A stretch of 64,000 bases of DNA from RPQJ01 sp963732375 (GTDB lineage: Bacteria > Pseudomonadota > Gammaproteobacteria > Steroidobacterales > Steroidobacteraceae): the NCBI GenBank assembly GCA_963732375.1, contig CAVSZE010000003.1, forward strand, positions 593,042 through 657,041. Direction: 5' to 3'. Shown piece after piece: positions 43,971 through 52,440 of this stretch. Each line of letters starts with the position of its first letter. The first letter of the stretch is position 1. A program made the translations under genes and the position numbers. The notes below the pieces were generated by a model that saw only the letters and a list, made by a program, of their open reading frames with translations, had not been told where the DNA came from and did no database searches.

Positions 43971-44009
43971 CCGCGCACTGGCGCTATCGAACGTCGTGAT
44001 CATATCTCC
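43971..44009. repeat. Degenerate 38-bp repeat, copy 1
   Basis: It begins CCGCGCACTGGCGCTAT. Similar sequences occur at 47986-48022 and 48027-48045, all in gene-free DNA. It lies in the 270-bp gap between the exported hypothetical gene and the small membrane protein, where I see nothing else. Identity of the family is unknown. Confidence 0.5.
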
Positions 44010-44108
44010 GTCCTGAGTCATCGCTGTCTCGCGGGTACTCCTGTCAGCGTCGCGGGATCGAGTAACCAGCCCCACTGGCGTCTCCCTTAAGCTCGACTCG
44101 CTCGTCCC

Positions 44109-44306
44109 TCAGCGCCGCCACCAGATCAGAAAGCTGAACACGACAAACACGCCGAGCGCACAGGCGAGCGCCACCGACACCGGGAATGCCCTCCCACCGC
44201 GGAACTGCGGACGTCGCAGCTGCGGATTCCGCATCAGCAGGAAGACGACGACGGAGGCCACCGTCACCACGGCGAGCGCCAGCGCTTGCACGAGGCCGAC
44301 TGGCAT
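44109..44306 (-). CDS. Small two-span membrane protein
   Basis: 65 residues: two hydrophobic spans (about 5-24 and 42-61) separated by a basic loop, ending W-W-R-R. GGGGGGACTC precedes the ATG. It is 19 bp downstream of the DUF302 gene on the same strand, so probably co-transcribed. Function is unknown. Confidence 0.65.
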   Translation of the reverse strand: MPVGLVQALALAVVTVASVVVFLLMRNPQLRRPQFRGGRAFPVSVALACALGVFVVFSFLIWWRR

Positions 44307-44325
44307 GAGTCCCCCCTGGTTCCGC

Positions 44326-44709
44326 CTACTTCGCCTGCTCGATCATGCTGATCGCGGCCGTCTCGACCTCTTCGGCCACCTCGCGCAGTCCCGGTGCCTC
44401 CGAGAGGCCCTCGAGCAGCGCGGTCGGTTTCGCCATGCCGATCCAGGTCTGGCCGCCGTCCTCGTAGACCGAGATCCGGCACGGCAGCGCGATGTTCATG
44501 CCCATGTCGGCACTGAGCACGCGTGCCGCCTGGTGTGGATTACAAACCTCGAGGATCCGGCACTCGTGCGGGAGATCGACCCCTTTTCCGGCCAGTGTCT
44601 TCTTGAGATCGTACTGGTGCAGCACCCCGAACCCATTCGCCTTGACGGCCCCTTCGAGATCCGCCGTCGCCTGCTCGACGGTCTTCTGGCTTCTCACGAG
44701 GTAACGCAT
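44326..44709 (-). CDS. DUF302-family protein
   Basis: 127 residues from the ATG at 44709. The family pattern is clear: a T-V-E-Q-A-x-x-D-L-x-x-A-V-x-x-x-G-F start, then L-E-V-C-N-P, and A-L-P-C-R-I-S-V-Y-E. DUF302 proteins are small alpha/beta proteins found near redox and stress genes; their role is unknown. Confidence 0.85.
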   Translation of the reverse strand: MRYLVRSQKTVEQATADLEGAVKANGFGVLHQYDLKKTLAGKGVDLPHECRILEVCNPHQAARVLSADMGMNIALPCRISVYEDGGQTWIGMAKPTALLEGLSEAPGLREVAEEVETAAISMIEQAK

Positions 44710-45035
44710 GGCACATGTCCTCCACGCTCGTTGGCACGAACTGACACCGCCCACGGTCGCTCTCTGCTGGTGCTTAGGCAATCCGGGGAACTACACGTCG
44801 GATGCCCTTGTGCCAAACGAATCCTGGGCCGGCGCAGCCGTCGAGCGACCTGCGGTCGCGCCGCGTCAGACACCGGCATCAAGAACTCGGGCGTTGATCC
44901 TACGTCCGTCAGCCCCTCAGAGACGCGATCAGCAGATTGCGTTTGCTGCAGGTCCCACCGCGCCTCCGCCGAGCCACGCATCCTCCGGTTTCGGTACCCT
45001 GTACCCACACCTGTATCCAGCCGCCGGAGCCCACC
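44710..45035. other. Intergenic region with one hairpin
   Basis: About 326 bp. The hairpin GCGACC-TGC-GGTCGC (44845-44859) matches one in the cluster at 53927-53941. No gene is convincing; the DUF302 promoter should lie at the left side. Confidence 0.4.
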
Positions 45036-45266
45036 GTGAGCGACCTCCACCCGCCGAGCACCAACACCACGGATGACCTTCCAGACTGGCTGCGCGGCGA
45101 CCCGATCGCCGAGCACCTCCGCTCGCTCGGCCGTCCAGTGACGAAGGCGGCCTGGCTCCAAGCGGCCTACGGCACGAGCAACGAAATCGTTCTGGATTAC
45201 GATAAAGAAATGCGCGAATGGATCCGGAGGCACTTTCCCTCGGACCCGCACGAACCAGTGTCATGA
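45036..45266 (+). CDS. Small soluble hypothetical protein
   Basis: 76 residues from the GTG at 45036, which has a GGAG site. The sequence is acidic at the N-terminus, then has W-L-R-G-D-P-I-A-E-H-L-R, A-A-Y-G-T-S-N-E-I-V-L-D-Y and a W-I-R-R-H end. It is followed by a terminator-like hairpin, which supports a real transcription unit. Family not recognised. Confidence 0.55.
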   Translation: MSDLHPPSTNTTDDLPDWLRGDPIAEHLRSLGRPVTKAAWLQAAYGTSNEIVLDYDKEMREWIRRHFPSDPHEPVS

Positions 45267-45312
45267 CACTGCTGCAGAGGTGACCACTGCCGGCGACTCC
45301 CGGACAACATGG

Positions 45313-45367
45313 GCGGGCTTCCTGGCTGCCGCATCCGGCAGAGAACCAGCCGCCTGCCCGCGTCTTT
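45313..45367 (+). terminator. Terminator-like nested hairpin
   Basis: Outer arms GCGGGC (45313-45318) and GCCCGC (45356-45361) enclose CTGCCG-CATC-CGGCAG and a further CTGG/CCAG pair. GTCTTTT follows. The position, 47 bp after the small gene at 45036, fits Rho-independent termination on the plus strand. Confidence 0.5.
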
Positions 45368-45463
45368 TCACACCTCCTCGAACAGCAGCCCCGACTCACG
45401 CCGGGGCCTCTGCTGACCATCCTGCGCTGGATCAGTTCGTGTAGTAACCGAGTCCCGCCGGAT

Positions 45464-45871
45464 TCACGAGTCCGTCGTTGCCCTGGCATCGATCCGTGAC
45501 CGCCGCCGCCACAGCGCCCACGAATAGATCGCCACGTTGACCAGCAGCACGAGCACGCCGAGCACGACCTGGACCCGGCGGGTCAACCCATCCGGATAGA
45601 GAATCGGCACCACGTAGTGCTCGACGAATCCGCCCGCGTAGCCGTCTCCGCCCGCCAGCTGCCGCCAGTGATTCTCAAGCGGCGTCAGCGGACAGATGCC
45701 GCCGAGAAACTCGATCCCAGCGCCCCACAACACCGCCGGCAGGTGTATCCACGCGACGCGCGGCCACCGCAGCACCAGCAACGCACCCAGCATCACGAAC
45801 GCCACGAACCCGGCGTGCAGGATGAGTGTCAGGTCCGCCAGCAGTCGGTACGGCATCGGTCTCAGGATCAT
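45464..45871 (-). CDS. DUF2784 membrane protein
   Basis: 135 residues with four membrane spans. The family motifs are present: L-H-A-G-F-V-A-F, H-L-P-A-V-L-W-G, C-P-L-T-P-L-E-N-H-W-R, and G-F-V-E-H-Y near residue 85. Function is unknown across the family. ATGs at 45871 and 45856 are both possible starts. Confidence 0.85.
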   Translation of the reverse strand: MILRPMPYRLLADLTLILHAGFVAFVMLGALLVLRWPRVAWIHLPAVLWGAGIEFLGGICPLTPLENHWRQLAGGDGYAGGFVEHYVVPILYPDGLTRRVQVVLGVLVLLVNVAIYSWALWRRRSRIDARATTDS

Positions 45872-45971
45872 CTCATCGGACGGGCCACAGCAAGCTCACC
45901 ACGCCGACAACGATTTCAACCTTGTCTGAGGGCATTTCAACCTTTCCGTGTTTCGAATCGAGCCGGACGCT

Positions 45972-46535
45972 TCAGGTTCCCCGACCGATCTCGAGCCCCG
46001 GTACCTCAATGTCCACCAGGCGCCAGTGGAACCCCTGTCGCTCGAGGTATCCGGTCGTAATCCGCTTGCCCTTGCGGTTTAAGAACTGCACCCGGACCGT
46101 GGACAGGCCAACCCATTCCAGCCGCAGCCGGTCGTGCAGGCTGCGCGCCGTTCGGGCGCGGGACTCGACCTTGCCCAGGCCGCTTCCCCGGTCGTGGCGG
46201 GCCTCCCTGGAGATCGCCAGCAGCTTCGCGAGTCCGGCCGGCGACACTGCGATCTCGACCGCACGGTCCACGACCACTGAGCCAAGCACCGCGCCGAGCG
46301 CAGCGGCCGTGTCATCACCGTCGGTTGTCTCTGCCAGGTACGAGTGCGCCTGCGCGGAGACGCTCTCTCGCACGCGCGGGAAGTCGATGTACCGCTGCAT
46401 GCCGTATCGGTCGCTCTGCTGAACCGCCAGTGTGAGCCCGGCCAGCGACCACCAGGGCGACAGCACGTACCCACCGGCACCGAGAGCCAGTGCACCCACC
46501 AACGCAATCCACCGCCGCTTACTCTTTACCGACAT
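45972..46535 (-). CDS. DUF2939-family protein
   Basis: 187 residues. An N-terminal membrane anchor (about 8-28) is followed by S-P-W-W-S-L-A-G-L, D-R-Y-G-M-Q-R-Y-I-D-F-P-R-V-R-E-S and a beta-rich C-terminus, as in DUF2939. Probably periplasmic and anchored in the inner membrane. Function unknown. Confidence 0.75.
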   Translation of the reverse strand: MSVKSKRRWIALVGALALGAGGYVLSPWWSLAGLTLAVQQSDRYGMQRYIDFPRVRESVSAQAHSYLAETTDGDDTAAALGAVLGSVVVDRAVEIAVSPAGLAKLLAISREARHDRGSGLGKVESRARTARSLHDRLRLEWVGLSTVRVQFLNRKGKRITTGYLERQGFHWRLVDIEVPGLEIGRGT

Positions 46536-46611
46536 CGCCGTTCCCCGGCCTCGCCCACCACCGATGACATCCGTGGATCCTCACTTGCTGCGCGATGGTG
46601 TCAGCATGCCG

Positions 46612-46662
46612 CCGCGAACTGCCAGTGTCACGACCTTGTTGCACGCGTCGACTGAGTAAGTA
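46612..46662. repeat. Degenerate repeat related to 47900-47965
   Basis: The order CCGCG-ACTG-AGTGTC-GAC-TTGT-GCA-GC-CGACTGAG is shared with 47912-47960. Spacing differs slightly. Both copies are in gene-free DNA and could be decayed ends of one mobile element. Confidence 0.4.
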
Positions 46663-46732
46663 AGTCGACTGCGCCGAAGATGATATCGCCGACGCTGGGT
46701 CTTCCTGACAGACACTCGGCAGCCCTGGCTTC

Positions 46733-46757
46733 GGGCCGCGCACGACGAGCGCGGCCC
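46733..46757 (-). terminator. Strong GC hairpin after the DUF2189 gene
   Basis: Nine-base arms GGGCCGCGC and GCGCGGCCC with a 7-base loop, 4 bp downstream of the DUF2189 stop codon. There is no T-run; termination is inferred from position and stem strength. Confidence 0.45.
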
Positions 46758-46761
46758 GACC

Positions 46762-47538
46762 TCAGGCGCGCACGAGATCGCGGTACGCTCGCCACGTCGC
46801 ATGCCCGAGCAGCGGAATGATCAAGATCATGCCGACCAGCATCGTGGCGAACCCGATCACGGTCAGCGCCGTGATCAGCGCGGCCCAGACGACCATGGCC
46901 AGCGGATCGTGGCGCACGACCTGGAGACTGGCGCGCATCGCCTGGCCAACCCCTGCGTGGCGGTCGATGATCAGTGGGATTGCGACCACCGAGACGGCAA
47001 ACACGGCGAGCGCGAGTCCTCCACCTGCGATGAGGTACGCGAGGCACTCGGTCGGAGTGACCTGCTCCAGGAAGCCTCGGTAAAGCGTTTCGGCGAAGGT
47101 TGGCGCGGACACGGGAAACAAGGGGCGCAGCAGAACCTCCGCCACGACAAACCATGCGACCGCGCTCACGGCGAGCAGCGCGCCGTATTTGAGCAGCGCC
47201 GGGCCATCGCGAAGCAGCGGAGCGATCGAGTCGTCGAAGGTCGAGGTCTCACCAAGATCGAGGCGGCGGGAGATCTCGCACACCCCGGTCGACATCACCG
47301 GGGCCACGAGCAGAAACGCCGTCACGGCCACCGCGACGAAATAGGGTTGGGTGCCGAAGGTGGCGAATAGCAGCCACCCGAACAATGTCATCGCGATTCC
47401 ATAAACGAGGCTCACCCGCAGGCTCCTCCGCAAGTCCGCTGCGCCCTCTCTCAGCCAGGCCAGTGGGCGCGCCCACGCGACGGGCTGGATGTCGAGATGT
47501 AACGGGGACTGGTGTATTCGATCGGCAACCGCGTTCAT
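46762..47538 (-). CDS. DUF2189 membrane protein
   Basis: 258 residues with five or six membrane spans. Near the N-terminus is P-x-x-W-L-R-x-G-x-x-D-L-R, followed by a glycine-rich span (G-W-L-L-F) and, late, L-L-G-H-A-T-W-R-A-Y-R-D-L. This matches DUF2189 integral membrane proteins. These often lie near cytochrome oxidase or carbon-monoxide genes in other genomes, but here the neighbours are unrelated. Function is unknown. Confidence 0.85.
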   Translation of the reverse strand: MNAVADRIHQSPLHLDIQPVAWARPLAWLREGAADLRRSLRVSLVYGIAMTLFGWLLFATFGTQPYFVAVAVTAFLLVAPVMSTGVCEISRRLDLGETSTFDDSIAPLLRDGPALLKYGALLAVSAVAWFVVAEVLLRPLFPVSAPTFAETLYRGFLEQVTPTECLAYLIAGGGLALAVFAVSVVAIPLIIDRHAGVGQAMRASLQVVRHDPLAMVVWAALITALTVIGFATMLVGMILIIPLLGHATWRAYRDLVRA

Positions 47539-47787
47539 GGCGACCTCCCGGCGGGACCGGCCGGACGAACGCGTTCCAACGCTGCGATCCCGTGTCCGGG
47601 CGATTCCGCTGACTTACTGTGTGCTCTCATTAGCTTTGATCCGCCTTACTTCACACAAGTTCAACGGCCCGTCGCCTTCCCCGAGCGTCTTGCATCGCAA
47701 AATGGCTCGAGCTCATCCGCACCACCGCCGAGCGACTGTCCGCCGAGATTCACGCGATTGAACTGGATACCGGCGAAATCGCAGAAT

Positions 47788-47876
47788 CCCCTTAGCGGGG
47801 CTTCGCTGCTGAACCACCGCGCTACCGCGCGGCTTCCCGGACAGCTCGCCGAGCTGTCGAGGCAGCTTCGCTGCCG
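47788..47876. repeat. Cluster of four short hairpins
   Basis: In 89 bp four stems follow one another: CCCC-TTAGC-GGGG (47788), CCGCGC-TACC-GCGCGG (47817), ACAGCTCG-C-CGAGCTGT (47841) and GGCAGC-TTC-GCTGCC (47861). GTCCGCCC follows. A similar cluster ending in the same GTCCGCCC lies at 53884-53948. The surrounding 707-bp gap (47539-48245) has no gene I can support. Confidence 0.7.
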
Positions 47877-47899
47877 TCCGCCCAGTGTCATGACTGTGC

Positions 47900-48045
47900 A
47901 GCGCATGTCACCGCGCACTGAGTGTCGTGACTTTGTCGCATGCAATACCGCCGACTGAGCAAATTGGACGTTGTGCGGTTGGTGACTGCGCACTGGCGCT
48001 TGTGAAGCTCGTGGCCATATTCCTACCAGCGCACTGGCGCTATTG
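47900..48045. repeat. Degenerate repeats in the 47.5-48.2 kb gap
   Basis: 47912-47960 matches 46612-46662. The segments 47986-48022 and 48027-48045 share GCGCACTGGCGCT with 43971-44009. Together they suggest layered remnants of one or two repeat families. No coding frame continues through them. Confidence 0.45.
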
Positions 48046-48245
48046 GTCTTTGCGTCGATAGTCCTTTCCGGCTTCGAGTCCTGGCGTTCGCGCGGCCGAA
48101 CCGCCTGACATTCAATCATTTTGCAAGCAACTCCATGCTCACCCGAATCGGACCCTGCGCGCCAGGCTGCAGTGCAGCAATCACACCCGAACCCTGCACC
48201 AGGAATTGGAGTACAAGGGCCGGTGGGGTAACGAGGAGAGACGTC

Positions 48246-50060
48246 ATGCGCGTTCAATCCTGGGCAGCTGGCGCGCTGGCCGTCGTCGCACTCGCCGGGT
48301 CCGGCTGCAGCCCGAAGCAGCCTCCCGCTCCCGTCAGCGGGACGGTTACCGCGCCGGAGCCACCACCGACGGACGGTCCCATCGTGTTGCTCGCCGGCGA
48401 TCCGGCCGCGCTGAAGCGCTACCTGCAAACGGTCCAGGAGGTCAAACCGATACGCTTCGACGTCGACTGGAATCCAGACGTCGTCGCGGTCGACCGGGCG
48501 ACCGCCATCCGCACGTTGCTCGCGGTGTCGCCCGACGGCACCCGCTTTGCCTTCGCCGGCACCGATCCTTCGCTCAGCGCGCTCGCGCCCGGCAAGATCC
48601 TGTTCCTGTGGGGTGTTGCGCTGCGTCGTGTCACGCTGGTCGAGCGCGATGGCGATCACCTGAGTGTCGTGACGACCGGCGTCAGCCTTCCGGAAGCGTT
48701 CCGCAACGCGGACATCGAGTTCGATTATCCGATCCCCTCCGTTGCACCGATCGTCGTCCCGCACGAACAGCCCGAAGCTGCGCAGCCCACCGCAATGGCC
48801 CGAACCGACGAACCGCGCTTCATGAATGTCGCCGACACGACCGCGGAACCGCCGAGCGACCCGCCCCCGGTGCCCGCGGCACCCGAAGTGGTCTTCGATC
48901 TCGGACTCAACACCTACAAGGTCAGCGGCTACCACGGCTTTGACATCGATGCGAAGTACGGCCCGCAGGGCGACGGCATCGCGTTCTCGCTCGAGGCGCG
49001 CCTTCACCAGGATGACCTGTCCGATTCGCCCCCGCAGGTCGCTGACAGCCCGCGCAAGGACATGAACGCCGCCGGCAAGGCCGGGCGCGACGCAAGCGCC
49101 AGTGCGATGCGCGGCATGCAGAGCAAGTCCGATGCGCAGAAGCGGGCGGACGAGAAGACGCGCCAGGACGCGATCAGCAAGGACTACAAGAAATCCGCCA
49201 AGGATGGACCCCTGGGACCCACGAAGGGCAAGACGCGCGATCTGTTCAAGATCGGCTCCAGCCAGTGGGACCTGCGGCTGCGTGCCGCGGGCATGTTTCA
49301 CGGCACTTCGACCAACAACGGGCTCGCAGTCGGCAGCCACATTCTCATCAAGGATTCCTCGCTCGCCCTGATGCGCACCAATTTCAACAACGTGAACGGG
49401 AACCTGAAGTTCCAGTTCATCGCCCGTCGCGGCGAGAAGAGCGAACAGTTGATCGACAGTTTCAAGGTCGAGCTGCCGATACGCTTCAACATCCCCGTGA
49501 TCGTTGGTGGCCTGCCGCTGATGTTCCAGGTCGCCTTCAATTTCATCGCCAAGCCCGCGCTCGCGACCAAGAACGACTCGTTCACCGGTGAATACGACAT
49601 TCCCTTTGGCGGCAACCGGCAGGTATCGATCACCGACAACAAGTTCACGACCAGCGGCACGCTGAAGACCGTTCCGCAGCTTCTCAAGTCGTTGGGCTCC
49701 AGTGTCGGAGTCTCGGCCGTGCTCGTCGCCATGCAGGCACCCCGAGTCGGCCTGGGTCTCAACTTGTTTGCCGCGTCGTCAGTGGCCTACATCGACCTGG
49801 TCACGACGGCGACGATCACCTCGGCAGGCAAACTCGGGATGTTCCCCTGTCGCAACTCCCAGCTCGTCAGCACCGTTAACGCGGGCGTGGACACGCAGGT
49901 GTCGCTGGACCTGCCCGGCATCGCCAAGCTGCTCGGGCAGCCACTCAACGACCAGCTCAAGAAGGCCGCCGACATGGCCTCGACGCGTGAAACCGTCTTC
50001 CGCAAAGAGATGTATCGCAATGAGCCGGATATCAAGGCCTGTCAGCTGGCCGGGAAGTAG
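48246..50060 (+). CDS. Large lipoprotein of unknown function
   Basis: 604 residues from the ATG at 48246, which has a GAGGAG site. The signal peptide ends in the lipobox L-A-G-S-G-C, so it is probably lipidated. A Pro-rich linker (about 22-40 and again about 190-215), a strongly charged segment (about 280-330) and a long beta-rich C-terminal region with a hydrophobic stretch follow. I do not recognise a domain. It starts a plus-strand group with the OmpA-like gene and another lipoprotein. Confidence 0.7.
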   Translation: MRVQSWAAGALAVVALAGSGCSPKQPPAPVSGTVTAPEPPPTDGPIVLLAGDPAALKRYLQTVQEVKPIRFDVDWNPDVVAVDRATAIRTLLAVSPDGTRFAFAGTDPSLSALAPGKILFLWGVALRRVTLVERDGDHLSVVTTGVSLPEAFRNADIEFDYPIPSVAPIVVPHEQPEAAQPTAMARTDEPRFMNVADTTAEPPSDPPPVPAAPEVVFDLGLNTYKVSGYHGFDIDAKYGPQGDGIAFSLEARLHQDDLSDSPPQVADSPRKDMNAAGKAGRDASASAMRGMQSKSDAQKRADEKTRQDAISKDYKKSAKDGPLGPTKGKTRDLFKIGSSQWDLRLRAAGMFHGTSTNNGLAVGSHILIKDSSLALMRTNFNNVNGNLKFQFIARRGEKSEQLIDSFKVELPIRFNIPVIVGGLPLMFQVAFNFIAKPALATKNDSFTGEYDIPFGGNRQVSITDNKFTTSGTLKTVPQLLKSLGSSVGVSAVLVAMQAPRVGLGLNLFAASSVAYIDLVTTATITSAGKLGMFPCRNSQLVSTVNAGVDTQVSLDLPGIAKLLGQPLNDQLKKAADMASTRETVFRKEMYRNEPDIKACQLAGK

Positions 50061-50064
50061 CGTC

Positions 50065-50709
50065 ATGGAACACTCCGCGGGTCCACACCTCGCGAAGCGC
50101 TACTGCCTTGCGCTCGCGGTGATCGCCGGCTTCGCCGTCGCGACCAGCATTGCCGAAACTCTGAAGATCCCGCTGCAAAAGGGGCTCGTGCTGACGACCA
50201 CCACGCACGCCGGACTGAACACGACCGAGGGCTCGCTGCCGGTCGCGGACGTGGAGACCGTGTACTCCGTGGACGAGGTCACCCCGGACAAGGTGGTGTT
50301 TGGCTACCGCATTGCGGCGCCGGGCGATCCGAACGCCGCCGCAATGCTGAAGAACTCACCGCGCTTCAAGCGCGTCGTGCGCACCGAGGACCTGAAGACG
50401 TCGACTCGTCTCAACGCGCTGTACAGCAGCGCGGACCCGGACCTGTTCGCGGGCCAGACATTCCTCGAGACCTCCGCAGCCGTGCTTGCGGCCCTCACGT
50501 CCTCGGGCCAGACCCCGTTCGTGTTCGGCATCAATGAGAGCAGTGGGGTAGTCGGTAACCTGGCATCGATGGCGGGGCTGCCGCCGCACCCACCGCCGGC
50601 CGCGTGGTCGCGGGACAGCCGCTGGATGTTTCCGGTCTCCTCTCATCGATGGCCACTGCCCGCCACTACTACCGTGGCACGTTGCAGCGCGTCGAGCCGG
50701 GTACCGTGA
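50065..50709 (+). CDS. N-terminal part of a frameshifted OmpA-like protein
   Basis: The gene starts at ATG 50065, 4 bp after the lipoprotein stop, with a signal peptide ending near A-T-S-I-A-E. About 175 residues of a beta-rich periplasmic domain follow. After about 50590 the frame enters low-quality sequence (S-R-D-S-R-W) and stops at 50709. The natural continuation is in the frame of the next entry. One inserted or lost base in the GC-rich stretch at 50575-50603 explains the break. Confidence 0.6.
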   Translation: MEHSAGPHLAKRYCLALAVIAGFAVATSIAETLKIPLQKGLVLTTTTHAGLNTTEGSLPVADVETVYSVDEVTPDKVVFGYRIAAPGDPNAAAMLKNSPRFKRVVRTEDLKTSTRLNALYSSADPDLFAGQTFLETSAAVLAALTSSGQTPFVFGINESSGVVGNLASMAGLPPHPPPAAWSRDSRWMFPVSSHRWPLPATTTVARCSASSRVP

Positions 50710-51308
50710 AATTCTCGGTCCTGGTGAACGGCGTACGCACCGATCTGCCCGCTGTCCACGCCAGGGGTGTGCTGAAGTTCTCCGACCAGCAACTCGCGAC
50801 GGACTTCTGGTGGCTCGACGATCCGGCCAATCCGCTGACCCTGCGATGGTCGGCGGGCAAGACCACATATTCCGTGCTGACGCGCATCGACCTGCCCGAG
50901 CCCGCGGCCACCGACGCGGCGGCTGGCGGCGGTCCGCTCGCCGCAAGGCTGGCGGGCTCGAGCTGCCGTATCGAATTGCACGGAATCTATTTCGAAAGCG
51001 GCAGCGCGGGACTGCTGGAGGAATCCGAGCCGACGCTCAAGCAGGTCGCCGCCGCACTGAATGCGAATCCCGCGTGGCAGGTCACCGTCGAGGGCTACAC
51101 GGACAATATCGGCTCAGCGGCCTATAACACTGAGTTGTCGCAGCGGCGCGCCAATGCAGTACGCACCGCGCTCGTCACTCGCTATCACGTAGGCGCGACC
51201 CGCATCACCGCACAGGGTTTCGGCCTGTCGAAGCCCGTCGAGTCGAACGCAACACCCGAGGGTCGCGCGCACAACCGGCGCGTCGAACTGGCCCGTAAAT
51301 GCCCCTGA
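50604..51308 (+). CDS. C-terminal part of the frameshifted OmpA-like protein
   Basis: 234 residues if read from GTG 50604, but sense begins a few codons upstream in the same frame (A-P-T-A-G-R). The middle is beta-rich. Residues about 115-234 are an OmpA peptidoglycan-binding domain (I-Y-F-E-S-G-S-A, V-T-V-E-G-Y-T-D-N-I-G, L-S-Q-R-R-A-N-A-V, N-R-R-V-E-L). With the preceding half it forms an approximately 410-residue exported protein. Confidence 0.75.
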   Translation: MVAGQPLDVSGLLSSMATARHYYRGTLQRVEPGTVKFSVLVNGVRTDLPAVHARGVLKFSDQQLATDFWWLDDPANPLTLRWSAGKTTYSVLTRIDLPEPAATDAAAGGGPLAARLAGSSCRIELHGIYFESGSAGLLEESEPTLKQVAAALNANPAWQVTVEGYTDNIGSAAYNTELSQRRANAVRTALVTRYHVGATRITAQGFGLSKPVESNATPEGRAHNRRVELARKCP

Positions 51309-51321
51309 GGCAGGAGACGAC

Positions 51322-52404
51322 ATGCGGCATTCTTCTAAGCTATTTATTTCTCCGTCGACCCGGCTCGTCCTCACCGCTCTTGCGGCGTTGCTGCTGGTCG
51401 GCTGCGGCAGGAAAGCGCCTGACGCGCCCGGGACGGGCCAGGTCGTGGCAGACGACTCCGGCGGCGAATCGAGCGCCGATTCCGGGACGAGCCATGACCC
51501 TTGCAGCCTGCTCCAACCGAAGGAGGTCGAAGCCATCCTCGGCGCCAGCCTCGCCGGCCCTCCCTACCGGTTCAACACCGCGGGCGACGCGAGGGGTCCC
51601 GCCGCCGAAGGTGACGTTTGCCGCTATGAGGTCGCCAATCACCACTTCGTCCAGGTCGAGGTCGAGTGGGACGGTGGCGCACAAATGATGAAGATGTACG
51701 GCACAGTCCAGGGTCTCGCGGATCAGCACCAGAAAGGCGTGCTCAAGCTTGGCGACGGCTCGGAACTCACCGGCGAATGGGACGAAGCCAGGGTCAACAA
51801 CTGCTGCACATTCATCGCGATGCGGGGCGACCAGCTGGTGACCGTGGAGATCGCCGGGTCGAACGCAACACTCGAACAAGCCGCCGCAATAGCGGACGCC
51901 GCTTTGAAGCACATCGACGCGCCGTTGCCGGTCGACGGTGCCGCGGGCGTTGCCACGGCCATCGCGCGCGACGCGACGCGCCCGAAAGAACGTGACCCAT
52001 GCAGCCTGGTGTCGCGCGCCGAGGCAGAGGCTGCAGTCGAGGCCCCGCTGACGCAGGACCCGGTCGTCGACGGCAATACCTGCACTTACGCCTACGAAGG
52101 CAAGCTTCCGTGGAAAATCGTGCTTACTTTCCGCTGGCGGGACGGCTACGCGGAGTTTCGCGAGCACGCCTCAACGGCTGCGGGTGTGGGCAAGGTCTTC
52201 AGCCTCGGCGACGACGCCGGCAATGGCAAAGAGCAACCCGCCGCGCCGGATCCTGCGCTGACCGGACCCTGGGAAACGGCCTATGCCGGCCCGTTCGAGT
52301 TCTGGGCGGTAAAGGACGACGTGCTCGTCAAGGCGGATGCGCAAGGCGCAATGAAACAGGCGCATGCTCGCAACCTGGTCGCTGCCGCGATGAGCAAACT
52401 CTGA
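51322..52404 (+). CDS. Lipoprotein with duplicated DUF3558-like domain
   Basis: 360 residues with a signal peptide and lipobox L-L-V-G-C-G. Two copies of a domain start with D-P-C-S-L (about residues 59 and 223), each followed by a cysteine in V-C-R-Y or T-C-T-Y that would pair with it. This resembles DUF3558-type lipoproteins. It lies 13 bp after the OmpA-like gene, and the unit ends at a strong terminator hairpin. Confidence 0.68.
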   Translation: MRHSSKLFISPSTRLVLTALAALLLVGCGRKAPDAPGTGQVVADDSGGESSADSGTSHDPCSLLQPKEVEAILGASLAGPPYRFNTAGDARGPAAEGDVCRYEVANHHFVQVEVEWDGGAQMMKMYGTVQGLADQHQKGVLKLGDGSELTGEWDEARVNNCCTFIAMRGDQLVTVEIAGSNATLEQAAAIADAALKHIDAPLPVDGAAGVATAIARDATRPKERDPCSLVSRAEAEAAVEAPLTQDPVVDGNTCTYAYEGKLPWKIVLTFRWRDGYAEFREHASTAAGVGKVFSLGDDAGNGKEQPAAPDPALTGPWETAYAGPFEFWAVKDDVLVKADAQGAMKQAHARNLVAAAMSKL

Positions 52405-52408
52405 CGCC

Positions 52409-52440
52409 GCGGTGGCCCCGGACGTGTCCGCGGCCACCGC
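52409..52440. terminator. Bidirectional terminator hairpin
   Basis: Outer arms GCGGTGGCC and GGCCACCGC and an inner CGGAC-GT-GTCCG make a stem of 14 pairs with one C-C mismatch. It lies exactly between the stop codons of convergent genes (52404 and 52441). Confidence 0.7.

Noticed and set aside
47788..47876. CRISPR array or integron attC array
   Set aside because: The stems are different from one another, there are no regular repeats and spacers, and no cas or integrase gene is near.
47661..49340. 559-codon minus-strand open frame
   Set aside because: It runs across a gene-free repeat region and then opposite the lipoprotein gene, which has a lipobox and a ribosome site.
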